Assembly (NCBI GenBank): GCA_035533595.1
Contig: DATLTN010000056.1
Location: 1 to 53,076 of the forward strand
Direction of reading: 5' to 3'
Length of the DNA: 53,076 nt
DNA from: Acidimicrobiales bacterium
GTDB lineage: Bacteria > Actinomycetota > Acidimicrobiia > Acidimicrobiales > Bog-793
Numbering within the stretch: the first letter of the stretch is position 1; the number at the start of each line of letters is the position of its first letter. Below, one piece after another: positions 25,120-33,844 of the stretch. The notes beneath the pieces were generated by a model, which saw nothing but the letters and a program-made list of their open reading frames with translations, did no database searches and was not told the DNA's origin. A program made the position numbers and the translations under genes.

Positions 25120-25604
25120 CGTGCCGGCGACCCTGCGGGGCGCTCCCTGAGGAGGGCGAGGGCGAGGAGGACGCAACCGACGACGATCGCGCTGTCGGCG
25201 AGGTTGAAGGTCGGCCAGAAGGTGCTGTGCAGGAAGTCGACGACGCCCGCCGGGCGGAAGAGCCGGTCGCCGAGGTTGCTGAGCGCGCCGCCCACCACCA
25301 GCCCGAGCGAGGCCACCCCGAGGCGGCCCGGGAGCCGCCGCCCGAAGGCGACGATCACGACCACGACGACGGCGGCGAGCGCGATGAGCGGCGCCCCCAC
25401 CGAGGAGCCGAGCGAGAAGGCCACGCCGCGGTTGTAGGCGAGGACGAGCGAGAACGGGCCGACGAGGTGCACGTCGTGGCCGTCGGAGAGGGCGGCGACG
25501 GCGAACGCCTTGGTCCCCTGGTCGGCGGCGATCACGGCGAGGGCGAGGGCGCCGGAGGCGGCGAGGCGCCGCCGGCCGGTGGCCGGCGAGGTCGCGGTGC
25601 TCAG
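25116..25604 (-). CDS. lspA: Lipoprotein signal peptidase (signal peptidase II)
   Basis: The membrane aspartyl protease that removes signal peptides from prolipoproteins. IAADQGTKAFAV, LAYNRGVAFSLG, GALSNLGDRLF and FNLADSAIVVG are the conserved blocks, the last two carrying the catalytic aspartates; four hydrophobic spans are seen. The first ATG/GTG/TTG in frame is GTG 25535, which would cut the first span in half. A CTG at 25604 overlaps the stop of the TraR/DksA gene as CTGA and gives 162 residues, normal family length, so I chose it. Confidence 0.82.
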   Translation of the reverse strand: MSTATSPATGRRRLAASGALALAVIAADQGTKAFAVAALSDGHDVHLVGPFSLVLAYNRGVAFSLGSSVGAPLIALAAVVVVVIVAFGRRLPGRLGVASLGLVVGGALSNLGDRLFRPAGVVDFLHSTFWPTFNLADSAIVVGCVLLALALLRERPAGSPAR

Positions 25605-26353
25605 CGCCGCGAGAGCCCGCCGCTCTTGCAGGCGATGCAGAGGCGCGCATAGGGGAGCGCCTCGAGGCGGGGCTTGCCGATCAGCTCGCCGCAGCCCTCA
25701 CAGACGCCGTAGCGGCCGTTGGCGATCTTCGCGAACGCGAAGTCGATCTCCTCGACGGCGAGGAGCGCCTGCGCGGAGAGGGCGAGGTCGCGCTCGCGGT
25801 CGACGGTCGAGGTGGCGCCCTCGCCGGACTCCTCGTCGAACTGCACGTCGCCCGGCTCCATCTCCTCGACGAGGGACTCCGCCTCGGCCTTCAGGCTCGC
25901 CGCCTGCTCGAGGTAGGTCACCCGCTCAGCGAGGAGCGCCTCGCGCTGGTGGGCGAGGAAGCGGTCGTCGTTGGCGTACCCGCCGGGGGTGGGCTTGTAG
26001 GGGGGACGGGGGACGGACTTGGTGACGGCCTTCACCGGCGCCTTCTCGGCGACGGCCTTGTTCGCCGGCGCCTTCTTCGCGGCCGCCTTCGCGGGGGTCT
26101 CCTTGGCGGCGGCTTTCACCGGCGCCTTCTCGGCGCCGGCCTTCTGCGCGGTCACCTTGCCGACGGCCTTGGCCGGCGCCTTCTCGGCGGCGGCCTTCTT
26201 TGGCGGGGCGCCCTTTTCGGGCGCCGCGCGCTTGGCTGCGACCGCCTTGCCCGCGAGGGGTGCGGTCTTTTTCGTCGCGGCACTCTTCGCGCCGGGCACT
26301 GCCTTGGATGGTTCCGCGGGTGCGGACGCCGGAGTCCGGGTGCGAAGCGGCAT
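25601..26353 (-). CDS. TraR/DksA-type zinc-finger protein with Lys/Ala/Pro-rich N-terminal half
   Basis: A 250-residue protein. Residues about 15-125 are low-complexity KxAxxKAPxK repeats with PEKGAPPKKAAAEKAPAKAV-like units, resembling histone H1-like tails. Residues about 135-250 form the DksA/TraR part: a coiled coil (LAERVTYLEQAASLKAEAES) and a four-Cys zinc finger (C218, C221, C239, C242). DksA-type proteins bind RNA polymerase through the secondary channel; the tail suggests DNA or RNA binding as well. The ATG at 26353 has GGAGG eight bases upstream. Confidence 0.82.
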   Translation of the reverse strand: MPLRTRTPASAPAEPSKAVPGAKSAATKKTAPLAGKAVAAKRAAPEKGAPPKKAAAEKAPAKAVGKVTAQKAGAEKAPVKAAAKETPAKAAAKKAPANKAVAEKAPVKAVTKSVPRPPYKPTPGGYANDDRFLAHQREALLAERVTYLEQAASLKAEAESLVEEMEPGDVQFDEESGEGATSTVDRERDLALSAQALLAVEEIDFAFAKIANGRYGVCEGCGELIGKPRLEALPYARLCIACKSGGLSRR

Positions 26354-26432
26354 CGGACTGCCTCCTCTCGGGGGACGAGGGTGCGACAGACTAACCGATC
26401 CCGCCGTGCGGCCGGTCGGGAGCGCCGAGGGC

Positions 26433-26804
26433 TCAGTGGCCGCGACCCGCACGGCCACGCGCCGCTGGGGCATCGCCGAGGTGGGCGCGGGCGATGTCGA
26501 GGAGGCGGGTCGCCTCGGCCTCGTCGACCCCCTCGACGCGCAGCTGCTTGCCGGCGTTGCGCTCGCCGGCGAGGACGCTCACGGCCTCGGGAGCGACGCC
26601 GAAGAGCTCGGCGACGAGCTCGCGGACGGCACGGTTGGCGGGCGGGGATGCGGGGGGAGCCGCCACCCGCAGCACGAGCGCGGACTGGCCGAAGCCGGTC
26701 AGCTCCGCCTTCCCTGCGCCGGCGTGCAGCTGCGCATGGAGCGTGATCGCCGGCGTCTCGTCGGCGCCGGTGGGGGCCACGACCTCGAACAATTGTGCGG
26801 GCAT
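26433..26804 (-). CDS. DUF167 (YggU-type) small protein
   Basis: A 123-residue protein ending in the family pattern ALVLRVAAPPASPPANRAVR and SVLAGERNAGKQLRVEG, matching the small YggU/DUF167 fold with its conserved A-N-x-A-V and G...K. Function unknown. Its start is only 19 bp from the divergent ileS start, so the two promoters must overlap or the messages be nearly leaderless. Upstream of the TraR/DksA gene on the same strand. Confidence 0.8.
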   Translation of the reverse strand: MPAQLFEVVAPTGADETPAITLHAQLHAGAGKAELTGFGQSALVLRVAAPPASPPANRAVRELVAELFGVAPEAVSVLAGERNAGKQLRVEGVDEAEATRLLDIARAHLGDAPAARGRAGRGH

Positions 26805-26823
26805 GGCCGCCTACTCTAGGGAG

Positions 26824-29800
26824 ATGGCGGACCCAGACAGCACCCACGCCTACCCCGACCTGCGCAAGATCCCCTCGCCGCCCCGCTACCCCGAGCTCGA
26901 GGAGGAGGTGCTCGCCTCCTGGGAGGTGGACGGGACCTTCCCGGCCTCGGTCGCACGCAGGCGGCAGAGCCCGGAGTACGTCTTTTACGACGGCCCGCCG
27001 TTCGCGAACGGCCTCCCGCACTACGGCCACCTCCTCACCGGCTTCGTGAAGGACGCCGTCCCCCGCTACCAGACGATGCGCGGCAAGCTCGTCGAGCGCC
27101 GCTTCGGCTGGGACTGCCACGGCCTCCCCGCCGAGACCGAGGTCGAAAAGGAGCTCGGCGTCTCGGGGCGCGGGCCGATCACCGAGTACGGGATCGACCG
27201 CTTCAACGCGGCGTGCGAGACCGCGGTGCTCCGCTACACCCACGCCTGGGAGCGCTACGTGACCCGCCAGGCCCGTTGGGTGGACTTCGAACACGCCTAC
27301 AAGACGATGGACGCCGACTACATGGAGAGCGTCCTGTGGGCCTTCAAGGAGCTGCACAACCGCGGCCTCGTCTACGAGGGCTACCGCGTGCTGCCCTACT
27401 GCTGGGAGTGCGAGACCCCGCTCTCCAACTTCGAGACCCGCCAGGACGACGCCTACCGCGACCGCGTCGACCCGGCGGTCACGGTGAGCTTCGCGGTCGA
27501 GGCCTCCGGGCGCGAGGGCGGCCCGCTCGAGGGGCCGCTCAAGTTCCTCGTCTGGACGACGACGCCGTGGACGCTGCCCTCCAACCTCGCCCTCGCGGTC
27601 GGCCCCGAGGTGCGCTACGCCCTCTACCGCCGCGGCGGCGACGTCCTCGTGATCGGCGCCGAGCGGGCCGAGGCCTACGCCGCCGAGCTCGAGGGCGCCG
27701 AGCCCCTCGGCGAGGTGCGCGGCGCGGCGCTCGTCGGCCGCCGCTACCGGCCGCTGTTCGACTACTTCGCCGCCGACGAAGGGGCCTTCGTCGTCCTCGC
27801 CGGCGACTTCGTGACGACCGACGAGGGCACCGGCATCGTGCACATGGCGCCCGGCTTCGGCGAGGACGACCAGCGCCTCTGCGAGGGCGCCGGGATCGCC
27901 GTGCGCTGCCCCGTCGACGACCGCGCGGTCTTCACCGGCGAGGTCCCCGACTACGCGGGGAGCCACGTCTTCGAGGCCAACGAACCGATCGTCGAGCGCC
28001 TCGCGGCCGAGGGCCGCCTCGTGCGGCGCGAGGAGTACCACCACAGCTACCCGCACTGCTGGCGGACCGACACGCCCCTCATCTACCGCGCCGTGAGCTC
28101 GTACTTCGTCGAGGTCACGGCGGTGAAGGGGCGCATGCTCGAGCTCAACCAGCAGATCACCTGGGTGCCGGAGAACGTGCGCGACGGCGCCTTCGGGCAC
28201 TGGCTCGAGGGGGCGCGGGACTGGTCGATCTCCCGCAACCGCTTCTGGGGGACGCCGATCCCGGTATGGAAGTCCGACGACCCCGCCTACCCGCGCGTCG
28301 ACGTCTACGGCAGCCTCGACGAGCTCGAGGCCGACTTCGGGGTGCGCCCCGAGAACCTCCACCGCCCCTACATCGACGAGCTCGTGCGCCCGAACCCCGA
28401 CGACCCGAGCGGGCGCTCGACGATGCGGCGGGTGAGCGACGTCTTCGACTGCTGGTTCGAGTCGGGGGCGATGCCCTTCGCGCAGCTCCACTACCCCTTC
28501 GAGAACGTCGAGCGCTTCGAGTCGCACTTCCCCGCCGACTTCATCTGCGAGTACGTCGGCCAGACCCGCGGCTGGTTCTACACGCTGCACGTGCTGTCGA
28601 CGGCGCTGTTCGACCGCCCCGCCTTCTCGCACTGCATCGCGCACGGGATCCTCCTCGGCAACGACTACCGCAAGCTCTCCAAGCGTCTCCGCAACTATCC
28701 CGACCCCGAGGAGTTCTTCGCCGAGGCGGGCGCCGACGTGATGCGCTGGTACCTGCTCTCCTCGCCGATCCTGCGCGGCCTCGACGCGGCCGTCGAGGAC
28801 CAGGCGATGACCGAGCCGCTGCGCCAGATCCTCAACCCGATCTGGAACACCTACGCCTTCCTCTGCCTCTACGGCGGCACCGACGGCACCGTCGGGCGCC
28901 TGCGCACCGACCAGCGCGGGCTGCTCGACCGCTACCTGCTGGCGAAGACCGCCGCGCTCGTCGCCGAGGTGACCGGGGCCTTCGAGCGCTACGACCTCGC
29001 CGGCGCCTGCGCGGCGGTCGCCTCCTACCTCGAGGCGCTCACCAACTGGTACGTGCGGCGCAGCCGCGAGCGCTTCTGGCGGGCCTTCGGCGAGGGGGGC
29101 GAGGCCGACGCCGACAAGCGCGACGCCTACGACACGCTGCACACCTGCCTCGTCCACCTCTGCCAGGTGAGCGCCCCGCTCCTCCCCTACCTCTCCGAGG
29201 TCGTGTTCCGCGGCCTCACCGCCGAGGCGAGCGTGCACCTCACCGACTGGCCGGCCGCCGACGCCCTCCCCGCCGACCCCGAGCTCGTCTCAGCGATGGA
29301 CCTCGTCCGCGAGCTCTGCTCGGCGGCGCACTCGATCCGCAAGGCGAACGGCCTGCGCGCCCGCCTGCCGCTCGCGGCCCTCACCTACGCCGGCCCTGCG
29401 GCCGAGCGCCTCGGCGAGTTCGCGGCGCTCATCGCCGACGAGGTGAACGTGAAGGAGGTGCACCTCGAGGCCGACGCCGGCGGGCGCACCAGCGAGCGCC
29501 TCACCCTCGTCCCCGCCTCCCTCGGCCCCCGCCTCGGCGCGAAGACCCAGCAGGTGATCGGTGCCTGGCGGCGCGGCGAGTGGGAGGTCACCGCTGCGGG
29601 CGCGGTCGAGGTGGGTGGCGAGGCGCTCGTCGAGGGCGAGTACGAGCTGCGCGCCGCGCCCCTCGAGGAGACGACCGGGCGCCTCCTCGACAGCGGCGGC
29701 CTCGTCCTCCTCGACGTCGAGGTGACGGCGGCGCTGAGGGCCGAGGGCCTCGCCCGCGACGCGGTGCGCGAGATCCAGCAGCACCGGAAGGACACCGGCC

Positions 29801-30012
29801 TGCACGTCGCCGACCGCATCGACCTCCGCCTCTACTGCGACGCGGAGCTCGCCGAGCGCCTCGCCCCGCACGCCGCCGAGATCGCCGCCCAGACCCTCGC
29901 CCGCAGCCTCACCTTCCACCCGCTCGCCGAGAAGCCCGCCGGGGCGGTGCTCGCCGAGCTCTCCGACGGCTCGCTGCTCGCGATCGAGCTGCAGGACGTG
30001 CGCGGCACCTGA
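26824..30012 (+). CDS. ileS: Isoleucyl-tRNA synthetase, IleS2-like
   Basis: A 1062-residue class I synthetase charging tRNA-Ile. GLPHYGHLLTGFVKD is the HIGH motif and YRKLSKRLRNYPDPEEFF the KMSKS loop. WTTTPWTLPSNLALAV and TDEGTGIVHMAPGFGEDD belong to the CP1 editing domain. The length and the KxSKRxxNYPDP form match the eukaryote-like IleS2 group, often naturally mupirocin-tolerant. GGGAG precedes the ATG. The C-terminal anticodon-binding and extra domains are complete. Confidence 0.93.
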   Translation: MADPDSTHAYPDLRKIPSPPRYPELEEEVLASWEVDGTFPASVARRRQSPEYVFYDGPPFANGLPHYGHLLTGFVKDAVPRYQTMRGKLVERRFGWDCHGLPAETEVEKELGVSGRGPITEYGIDRFNAACETAVLRYTHAWERYVTRQARWVDFEHAYKTMDADYMESVLWAFKELHNRGLVYEGYRVLPYCWECETPLSNFETRQDDAYRDRVDPAVTVSFAVEASGREGGPLEGPLKFLVWTTTPWTLPSNLALAVGPEVRYALYRRGGDVLVIGAERAEAYAAELEGAEPLGEVRGAALVGRRYRPLFDYFAADEGAFVVLAGDFVTTDEGTGIVHMAPGFGEDDQRLCEGAGIAVRCPVDDRAVFTGEVPDYAGSHVFEANEPIVERLAAEGRLVRREEYHHSYPHCWRTDTPLIYRAVSSYFVEVTAVKGRMLELNQQITWVPENVRDGAFGHWLEGARDWSISRNRFWGTPIPVWKSDDPAYPRVDVYGSLDELEADFGVRPENLHRPYIDELVRPNPDDPSGRSTMRRVSDVFDCWFESGAMPFAQLHYPFENVERFESHFPADFICEYVGQTRGWFYTLHVLSTALFDRPAFSHCIAHGILLGNDYRKLSKRLRNYPDPEEFFAEAGADVMRWYLLSSPILRGLDAAVEDQAMTEPLRQILNPIWNTYAFLCLYGGTDGTVGRLRTDQRGLLDRYLLAKTAALVAEVTGAFERYDLAGACAAVASYLEALTNWYVRRSRERFWRAFGEGGEADADKRDAYDTLHTCLVHLCQVSAPLLPYLSEVVFRGLTAEASVHLTDWPAADALPADPELVSAMDLVRELCSAAHSIRKANGLRARLPLAALTYAGPAAERLGEFAALIADEVNVKEVHLEADAGGRTSERLTLVPASLGPRLGAKTQQVIGAWRRGEWEVTAAGAVEVGGEALVEGEYELRAAPLEETTGRLLDSGGLVLLDVEVTAALRAEGLARDAVREIQQHRKDTGLHVADRIDLRLYCDAELAERLAPHAAEIAAQTLARSLTFHPLAEKPAGAVLAELSDGSLLAIELQDVRGT

Positions 30013-30113
30013 CCGCCTGCTGAGCGGGCGGGGCAGTGGCGGGCGGCGGGCGGCGGGGTCTCGCTTCGGAGCGGGCCGCGGCCGAGGGCGCGACCGGGGA
30101 GCGAGGAGCCGAG

Positions 30114-31349
30114 ATGGCCGGGCAGCGCGCACCGCTCGACGAGGAGCAGATGATCCCCCACCCGCGGTTCTCCCTCGCGGAGCGGGACCGTCGCTGGGCG
30201 GCGCTGCGGGCGCTCATGGCCGAGCGCGGCCTCACCGCGATCGTCACCCCCGCACACACCGGCCACAGCCTCGACTTCCAGGCCAACTCCCGCTACCTCT
30301 CGCACTGCGGCGGCGGCGAGGGCGCGGAGATCACGGTGATCTTCCCCCTCGACGGCGAGGTGACCGTCGGCGCGACCTCCGCCGCCGAGCGCTGGCCGCG
30401 GGCCCAGAACTGGGTCACCGACATCCGGGAGGCGCGCCGCGACTACGGGAAGGTCGCCGTCGAGCGCCTCCACGAGCTCGGGGTCACCGACGACCGGGTG
30501 GGCATCACCGGCCTCGGGACGGGGACCCGCTCGCCCGAGGGCACCGTCCTCTACCACACGATGCTCGCCCTCCAGCAGGCCTTCCCCGCCGCCACCTTCG
30601 AGGACGCCACCGACCTCCTCGACGAGGTGCGCCTCACCAAGAGCGAGGAGGAGATCGAGTTCCTCCGAAGGCGGCGCTGATCATCGACGAGGGCTTCCAC
30701 GCGCTGCGCGCCGCGCGCGCGCCGGCGAGCTCGACTACGTCGTCTGGGCGAAGGCCTTCTCGGAGATGATGCTGCGCGGCTCGGAGGCGACGGTCCACTC
30801 AACTGGGTCTCGGGGCCCGCCCCGACGCGCACCCTCACGCGGCCGACGCACCGCCGCCTCGAGGCCGGCGACCTCATCCTGAACGAGCTCGAGGCCTCCT
30901 GGGGAGGCTGGCGCTCCCAGGGGGTGCAGCCCGTCTGTGTCGAGCGCTGCGACCCCGTCTACGACGAGCTCGCGAAGCTCCAGGGAGAGGTCTGGTTCCA
31001 GCTCGCCGCCGAGCTGAGGCCGGGGGCCACCGCGGGCGAGCTGCAGGAGCGCTGCCGGGCGATCTGCGAGAAGGAGGCGCCCGCCTCCGGCCCCGCCGCG
31101 GGGGCGACCGCGCAGCTGATGATGCACGGCCGCGGCGCCGGCGACGACGGGCCGATCATCACCAACGACGCGAAGTCACCGGTCGAGCTGAAAAAGGTGC
31201 TGCGGCAGAACCCGGTGGTGATCTTCAAGCCGCAGGTGCGCTGCGCGGACCGCAGCCACCCCCTCAACTGGGGGGACAGCGTCGTCGTCACCGCGGCGGG
31301 CGGCGAGCGCCTCGGCAGGCGCGAGCACGGGATCTGGGTCGCCGGCTGA
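30114..31349 (+). pseudogene. M24-family (Xaa-Pro peptidase-like) gene broken by three frameshifts
   Basis: From ATG 30114, a creatinase-like N-terminal domain runs to EIEFLRRRR and a stop at 30680. The next frame then gives ALIIDEGFHALRAARA, another gives GELDYVVWAKAFSEMMLRG, and a third gives NWVSGPAPTRTLTRPTHRRL through to the C-terminus. The breaks lie near 30667, 30715 and 30803, each explained by one missing base. Even when joined, the usual M24 metal ligands (D..D..H..E..E) are not evident: NELEASWGGWRSQGV stands where the first Asp pair would be. Probably a non-metallo family member, now a pseudogene or affected by sequence errors. Confidence 0.65.
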
Positions 31350-31370
31350 GGCCCCGGCCCGAGGGGCTCA
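31347..31370. terminator. Possible bidirectional hairpin between convergent genes
   Basis: TGAGGCCCC at 31347-31355 pairs with GGGGCTCA at 31363-31370 with one bulged base. The stem contains the stop codons of both converging genes. No T-run on either side, so terminator function is plausible but unproven. Confidence 0.4.
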
Positions 31371-32255
31371 GCTCGGCTCGTCGTCCTCGCGGCGGCCGAA
31401 GCGGAAGGTCTCGCCACCCTCGCGCTTCTCGTCCCCCTCGGCGCTCGCCCAGCGCGACCACAGCTCCTCGTCGGGGTCGAGCTCGGCGGGGGCCTTCTCG
31501 GTCGCGTCGAGCTCGCGGGCGCCGCCGAAGGCGATCGCCGCGTCCTCGCCGAGCTCCGCCTCGACGTCGGGGAGGCCGAGATCGAGGGGGTCGTCGTCGT
31601 GGCGGTAGGGCTGGCCGGAGGTCTCCGGCGGGGTGAAGTCGCTGAAGCTGCTCCCGAACTCGCTGTCCCCGTAGCGGTCGCCCTCCTCGGCGTCGCTGCG
31701 GTAGCCGGGGAGGGCGCTCCCCTCGGCGAGCTCGGGCGAGACCGAGAGCGCGTCGCCGACGAAGCCCAGCAGGCTGGAGAGCGCCTCGGTGATGCGCGTC
31801 CGCTCGCCGTCGACGAGCGAGGTGAGCACGCCGATCTGGCGGGTGAGGCGGTCGTGCTCCTCACCGAGGTGCTCGACGCGCGCCTGCAGGTCGCGCTCGG
31901 CCTCGCTGCGCATCGCGCTCGCCGACTGGCGGGCCTCGGAGAGCATCCCGTCGGCCTGGGAGCGCGCCTGCTCGAGGAGGCGGGCGGCCTCCTCGCGGGC
32001 CTCGTGGATCGCGAGGTCGGCGGTGCGCTGCGCGAGGACGAGGGTCCGCCGCAGGCTGTCGTCATCGGTGGGGGGGAGCGTCTCCATCTGCCGCTCGGCG
32101 CGGTCGGCCCGCCCCTGCAGCGACGAGATCTCCTCGTGGAGCTCGTCGACCCCGATCGCCACCTTTTCGAGGAACTCATCGACCTCGTCGGTGTCGTAGC
32201 CGCGCAGACGGTCGCGAAACTCCACTTCCCGAAGGATTTTGCCCGAGATCTCCAT
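31368..32255 (-). CDS. divIVA: DivIVA/Wag31-type polar growth protein
   Basis: A 295-residue cytoplasmic coiled-coil protein. LREVEFRDRLRGYDTDEVDEF is the membrane-binding DivIVA N-terminal motif, followed by long coiled coils to about residue 165 and a disordered acidic C-terminal tail ending REDDEPS. In actinobacteria it marks poles and septa and directs cell-wall synthesis. The last gene of the division cluster on this strand, 62 bp after the YggT-type gene. Confidence 0.88.
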   Translation of the reverse strand: MEISGKILREVEFRDRLRGYDTDEVDEFLEKVAIGVDELHEEISSLQGRADRAERQMETLPPTDDDSLRRTLVLAQRTADLAIHEAREEAARLLEQARSQADGMLSEARQSASAMRSEAERDLQARVEHLGEEHDRLTRQIGVLTSLVDGERTRITEALSSLLGFVGDALSVSPELAEGSALPGYRSDAEEGDRYGDSEFGSSFSDFTPPETSGQPYRHDDDPLDLGLPDVEAELGEDAAIAFGGARELDATEKAPAELDPDEELWSRWASAEGDEKREGGETFRFGRREDDEPS

Positions 32256-32317
32256 GACCCGATCCTACTGCCCGGCGGCCCCCCGCCTGGGGCATGCCCC
32301 CCTCGCGCCGTCCCTGC

Positions 32318-32572
32318 TCAGAGCACCCGGAGAAGGATCTCCAGGACGACGAAGAGCACGAGCGGCGAGAGGTCGATCGCCGAGCCGCCGACCCTCAGCG
32401 GCGGCAGCCGGCGGCGCAGCGGCACGAGCACGGGGTCGGTGACGCGCGCCAGCGCGCGCGTCACCTTGCCGAGCGCGGACCAGGGGTTGGAGGGGAACCA
32501 GGAGAGGACGATCCTCACGAAGAGGACGAGGATGTAGGCCTGCACGATCCAGGCCAGCACGTTGAGCACCAC
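32318..32572 (-). CDS. YggT-family membrane protein
   Basis: An 84-residue protein with two hydrophobic spans separated by a basic loop. VRIVLSWFPSNPWSALGKVT and TDPVLVPLRRRLPPLRVGG are the family pattern. It sits between sepF and divIVA, its usual actinobacterial position; it is thought to support division or membrane organisation. It starts 14 bp after the sepF stop. Confidence 0.85.
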   Translation of the reverse strand: MVLNVLAWIVQAYILVLFVRIVLSWFPSNPWSALGKVTRALARVTDPVLVPLRRRLPPLRVGGSAIDLSPLVLFVVLEILLRVL

Positions 32573-32586
32573 GCGGTCCGCCCTTC

Positions 32587-33117
32587 CTAGGGCTCGAGGA
32601 GGCCGCGCTCCTGAAGCCGTTGCCGCTCCTCCGCCGACACCTCGACGTTCGGCGGGGTGAGCAGGAAGACGTGGTCGGCGACGCGGTCCATCGCGCCGTT
32701 CAACGCGTAGGTGAGGCCCGAGCAGAAGTCGATCATCCGCCGGGCGAGGTCGCGGTCCGCGAGCGTGAGGTTGACGATCACCGGGTTCGCCTGGCGCATC
32801 ACGTCACCGATCTCCTGCGCCTCGCTGAAGCGCTCGGGGGCGACCACGTGCACCTTCGCGCTGCGGCTCGGCGAGACCGGGCGCAGCACCGTGCTCCCGG
32901 TGCGGCCGAAGCCCACCTCCTCGTTGTTGGCGAGCGGCCGCACCGTGCCACCGAAGCTGCGGGGTTCGGGGGGGACCTCCTCGGGCTCTCGCTCGGGGTA
33001 GACGGTGCGCGCCCGTTCCCGGGGCGGCTCGGCGTCGTAGTCCTCGTCGTCGTACAGATCGTCGTCGAGGTCCTTCAGGCCGAGGTAGGCGAGCGCCTTG
33101 TTCATGAACGAAGCCAT
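32587..33117 (-). CDS. sepF: Cell-division protein SepF
   Basis: A 176-residue FtsZ-binding membrane anchor. MASFMNKALAYLGL is the amphipathic membrane helix; residues about 15-85 form an acidic/Pro-rich linker; the conserved core begins at KVHVVAPERFSEAQEIGDVM and includes VIVNLTLADRDLARRMIDF and DHVFLLTPPNVEVS. GGAGGAG precedes the ATG. With FtsA absent, SepF is the expected Z-ring anchor in this organism. Confidence 0.9.
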   Translation of the reverse strand: MASFMNKALAYLGLKDLDDDLYDDEDYDAEPPRERARTVYPEREPEEVPPEPRSFGGTVRPLANNEEVGFGRTGSTVLRPVSPSRSAKVHVVAPERFSEAQEIGDVMRQANPVIVNLTLADRDLARRMIDFCSGLTYALNGAMDRVADHVFLLTPPNVEVSAEERQRLQERGLLEP

Positions 33118-33133
33118 TGATCTCCTCCGACCC

Positions 33134-33844
33134 TCATTGTGGCACCGGTCCCTGCCCGGCGCGGGGACCGAACAGAGCGCTCCCGACCCGCACCATCGTC
33201 GAGCCCGCCTCCACGGCGAGCTCGAGGTCGTCGCTCATCCCCATCGAGGCCTCGGCGAGGCCGAGTTCCGCGCGGAGCGCCGCGACCAGGCTAAATGCCC
33301 GGCGCGCCGCGACGGGGTCGGGGGGCGCGACGGTCATCAGCCCGGCGACGTCGAGCTCGAGCCGTACGAGCGCGCCGACGAGGGGCGTCACCTCGCGCGG
33401 CGCGACGCCGCCGCGCCCGGGGGTGCCGGCGACGTCGACCTCGACGAGCACCCGCGCGCCGGGGCGGCGCCGGGCCAACCCCTCCCCCTCCTCGAGGCGG
33501 TCGAGGCCCTGGTAGCAGGCGACGAGCGGCGCCAGACGGGCGAGCTTGTTGCGCTGCAGCTCGCCGAGGAAGTGCCAGCGCAGCTCCGAGGCGCCGGCCG
33601 CGCCAGCCGCCGCTGCCTTGTCGACCAGCTCGTTCGCGTAGTTCTCGCCGATATCGGCGAGGCCCGCAGCGCGCGCCGCGAACACCGCGGCGAGCGGGAA
33701 GGTCTTCGTCACGGCCACGATCCGCACCGCCGCGGGGTCGCCCGCGGAGGCGATGCGGGCGCGCAGCCGCGCGAGGTTGCCGGCGACGCTCGCGGCGAGC
33801 GCGCCGTCGCCTGCGAGCGCGCCGCCGCCTGTGGGCGCGCTCAC
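33134..33844 (-). CDS. YggS-type PLP-binding protein
   Basis: A 236-residue TIM-barrel protein of pyridoxal-phosphate homeostasis. VRIVAVTKTFPLAAV carries the PLP-lysine, and IGENYANELVDKA, ELRWHFLGELQRNK and LDVAGLMTVAPPD are diagnostic. The GTG start overlaps the stop of the upstream laccase-domain gene (GTGA), and it ends 16 bp before sepF. Confidence 0.88.
   Translation of the reverse strand: MSAPTGGGALAGDGALAASVAGNLARLRARIASAGDPAAVRIVAVTKTFPLAAVFAARAAGLADIGENYANELVDKAAAAGAAGASELRWHFLGELQRNKLARLAPLVACYQGLDRLEEGEGLARRRPGARVLVEVDVAGTPGRGGVAPREVTPLVGALVRLELDVAGLMTVAPPDPVAARRAFSLVAALRAELGLAEASMGMSDDLELAVEAGSTMVRVGSALFGPRAGQGPVPQ

Noticed and set aside
26152-29238. A 1028-codon leftward frame opposite ileS
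   Set aside because: Antisense of a strongly conserved synthetase; length is explained by high GC in third positions.
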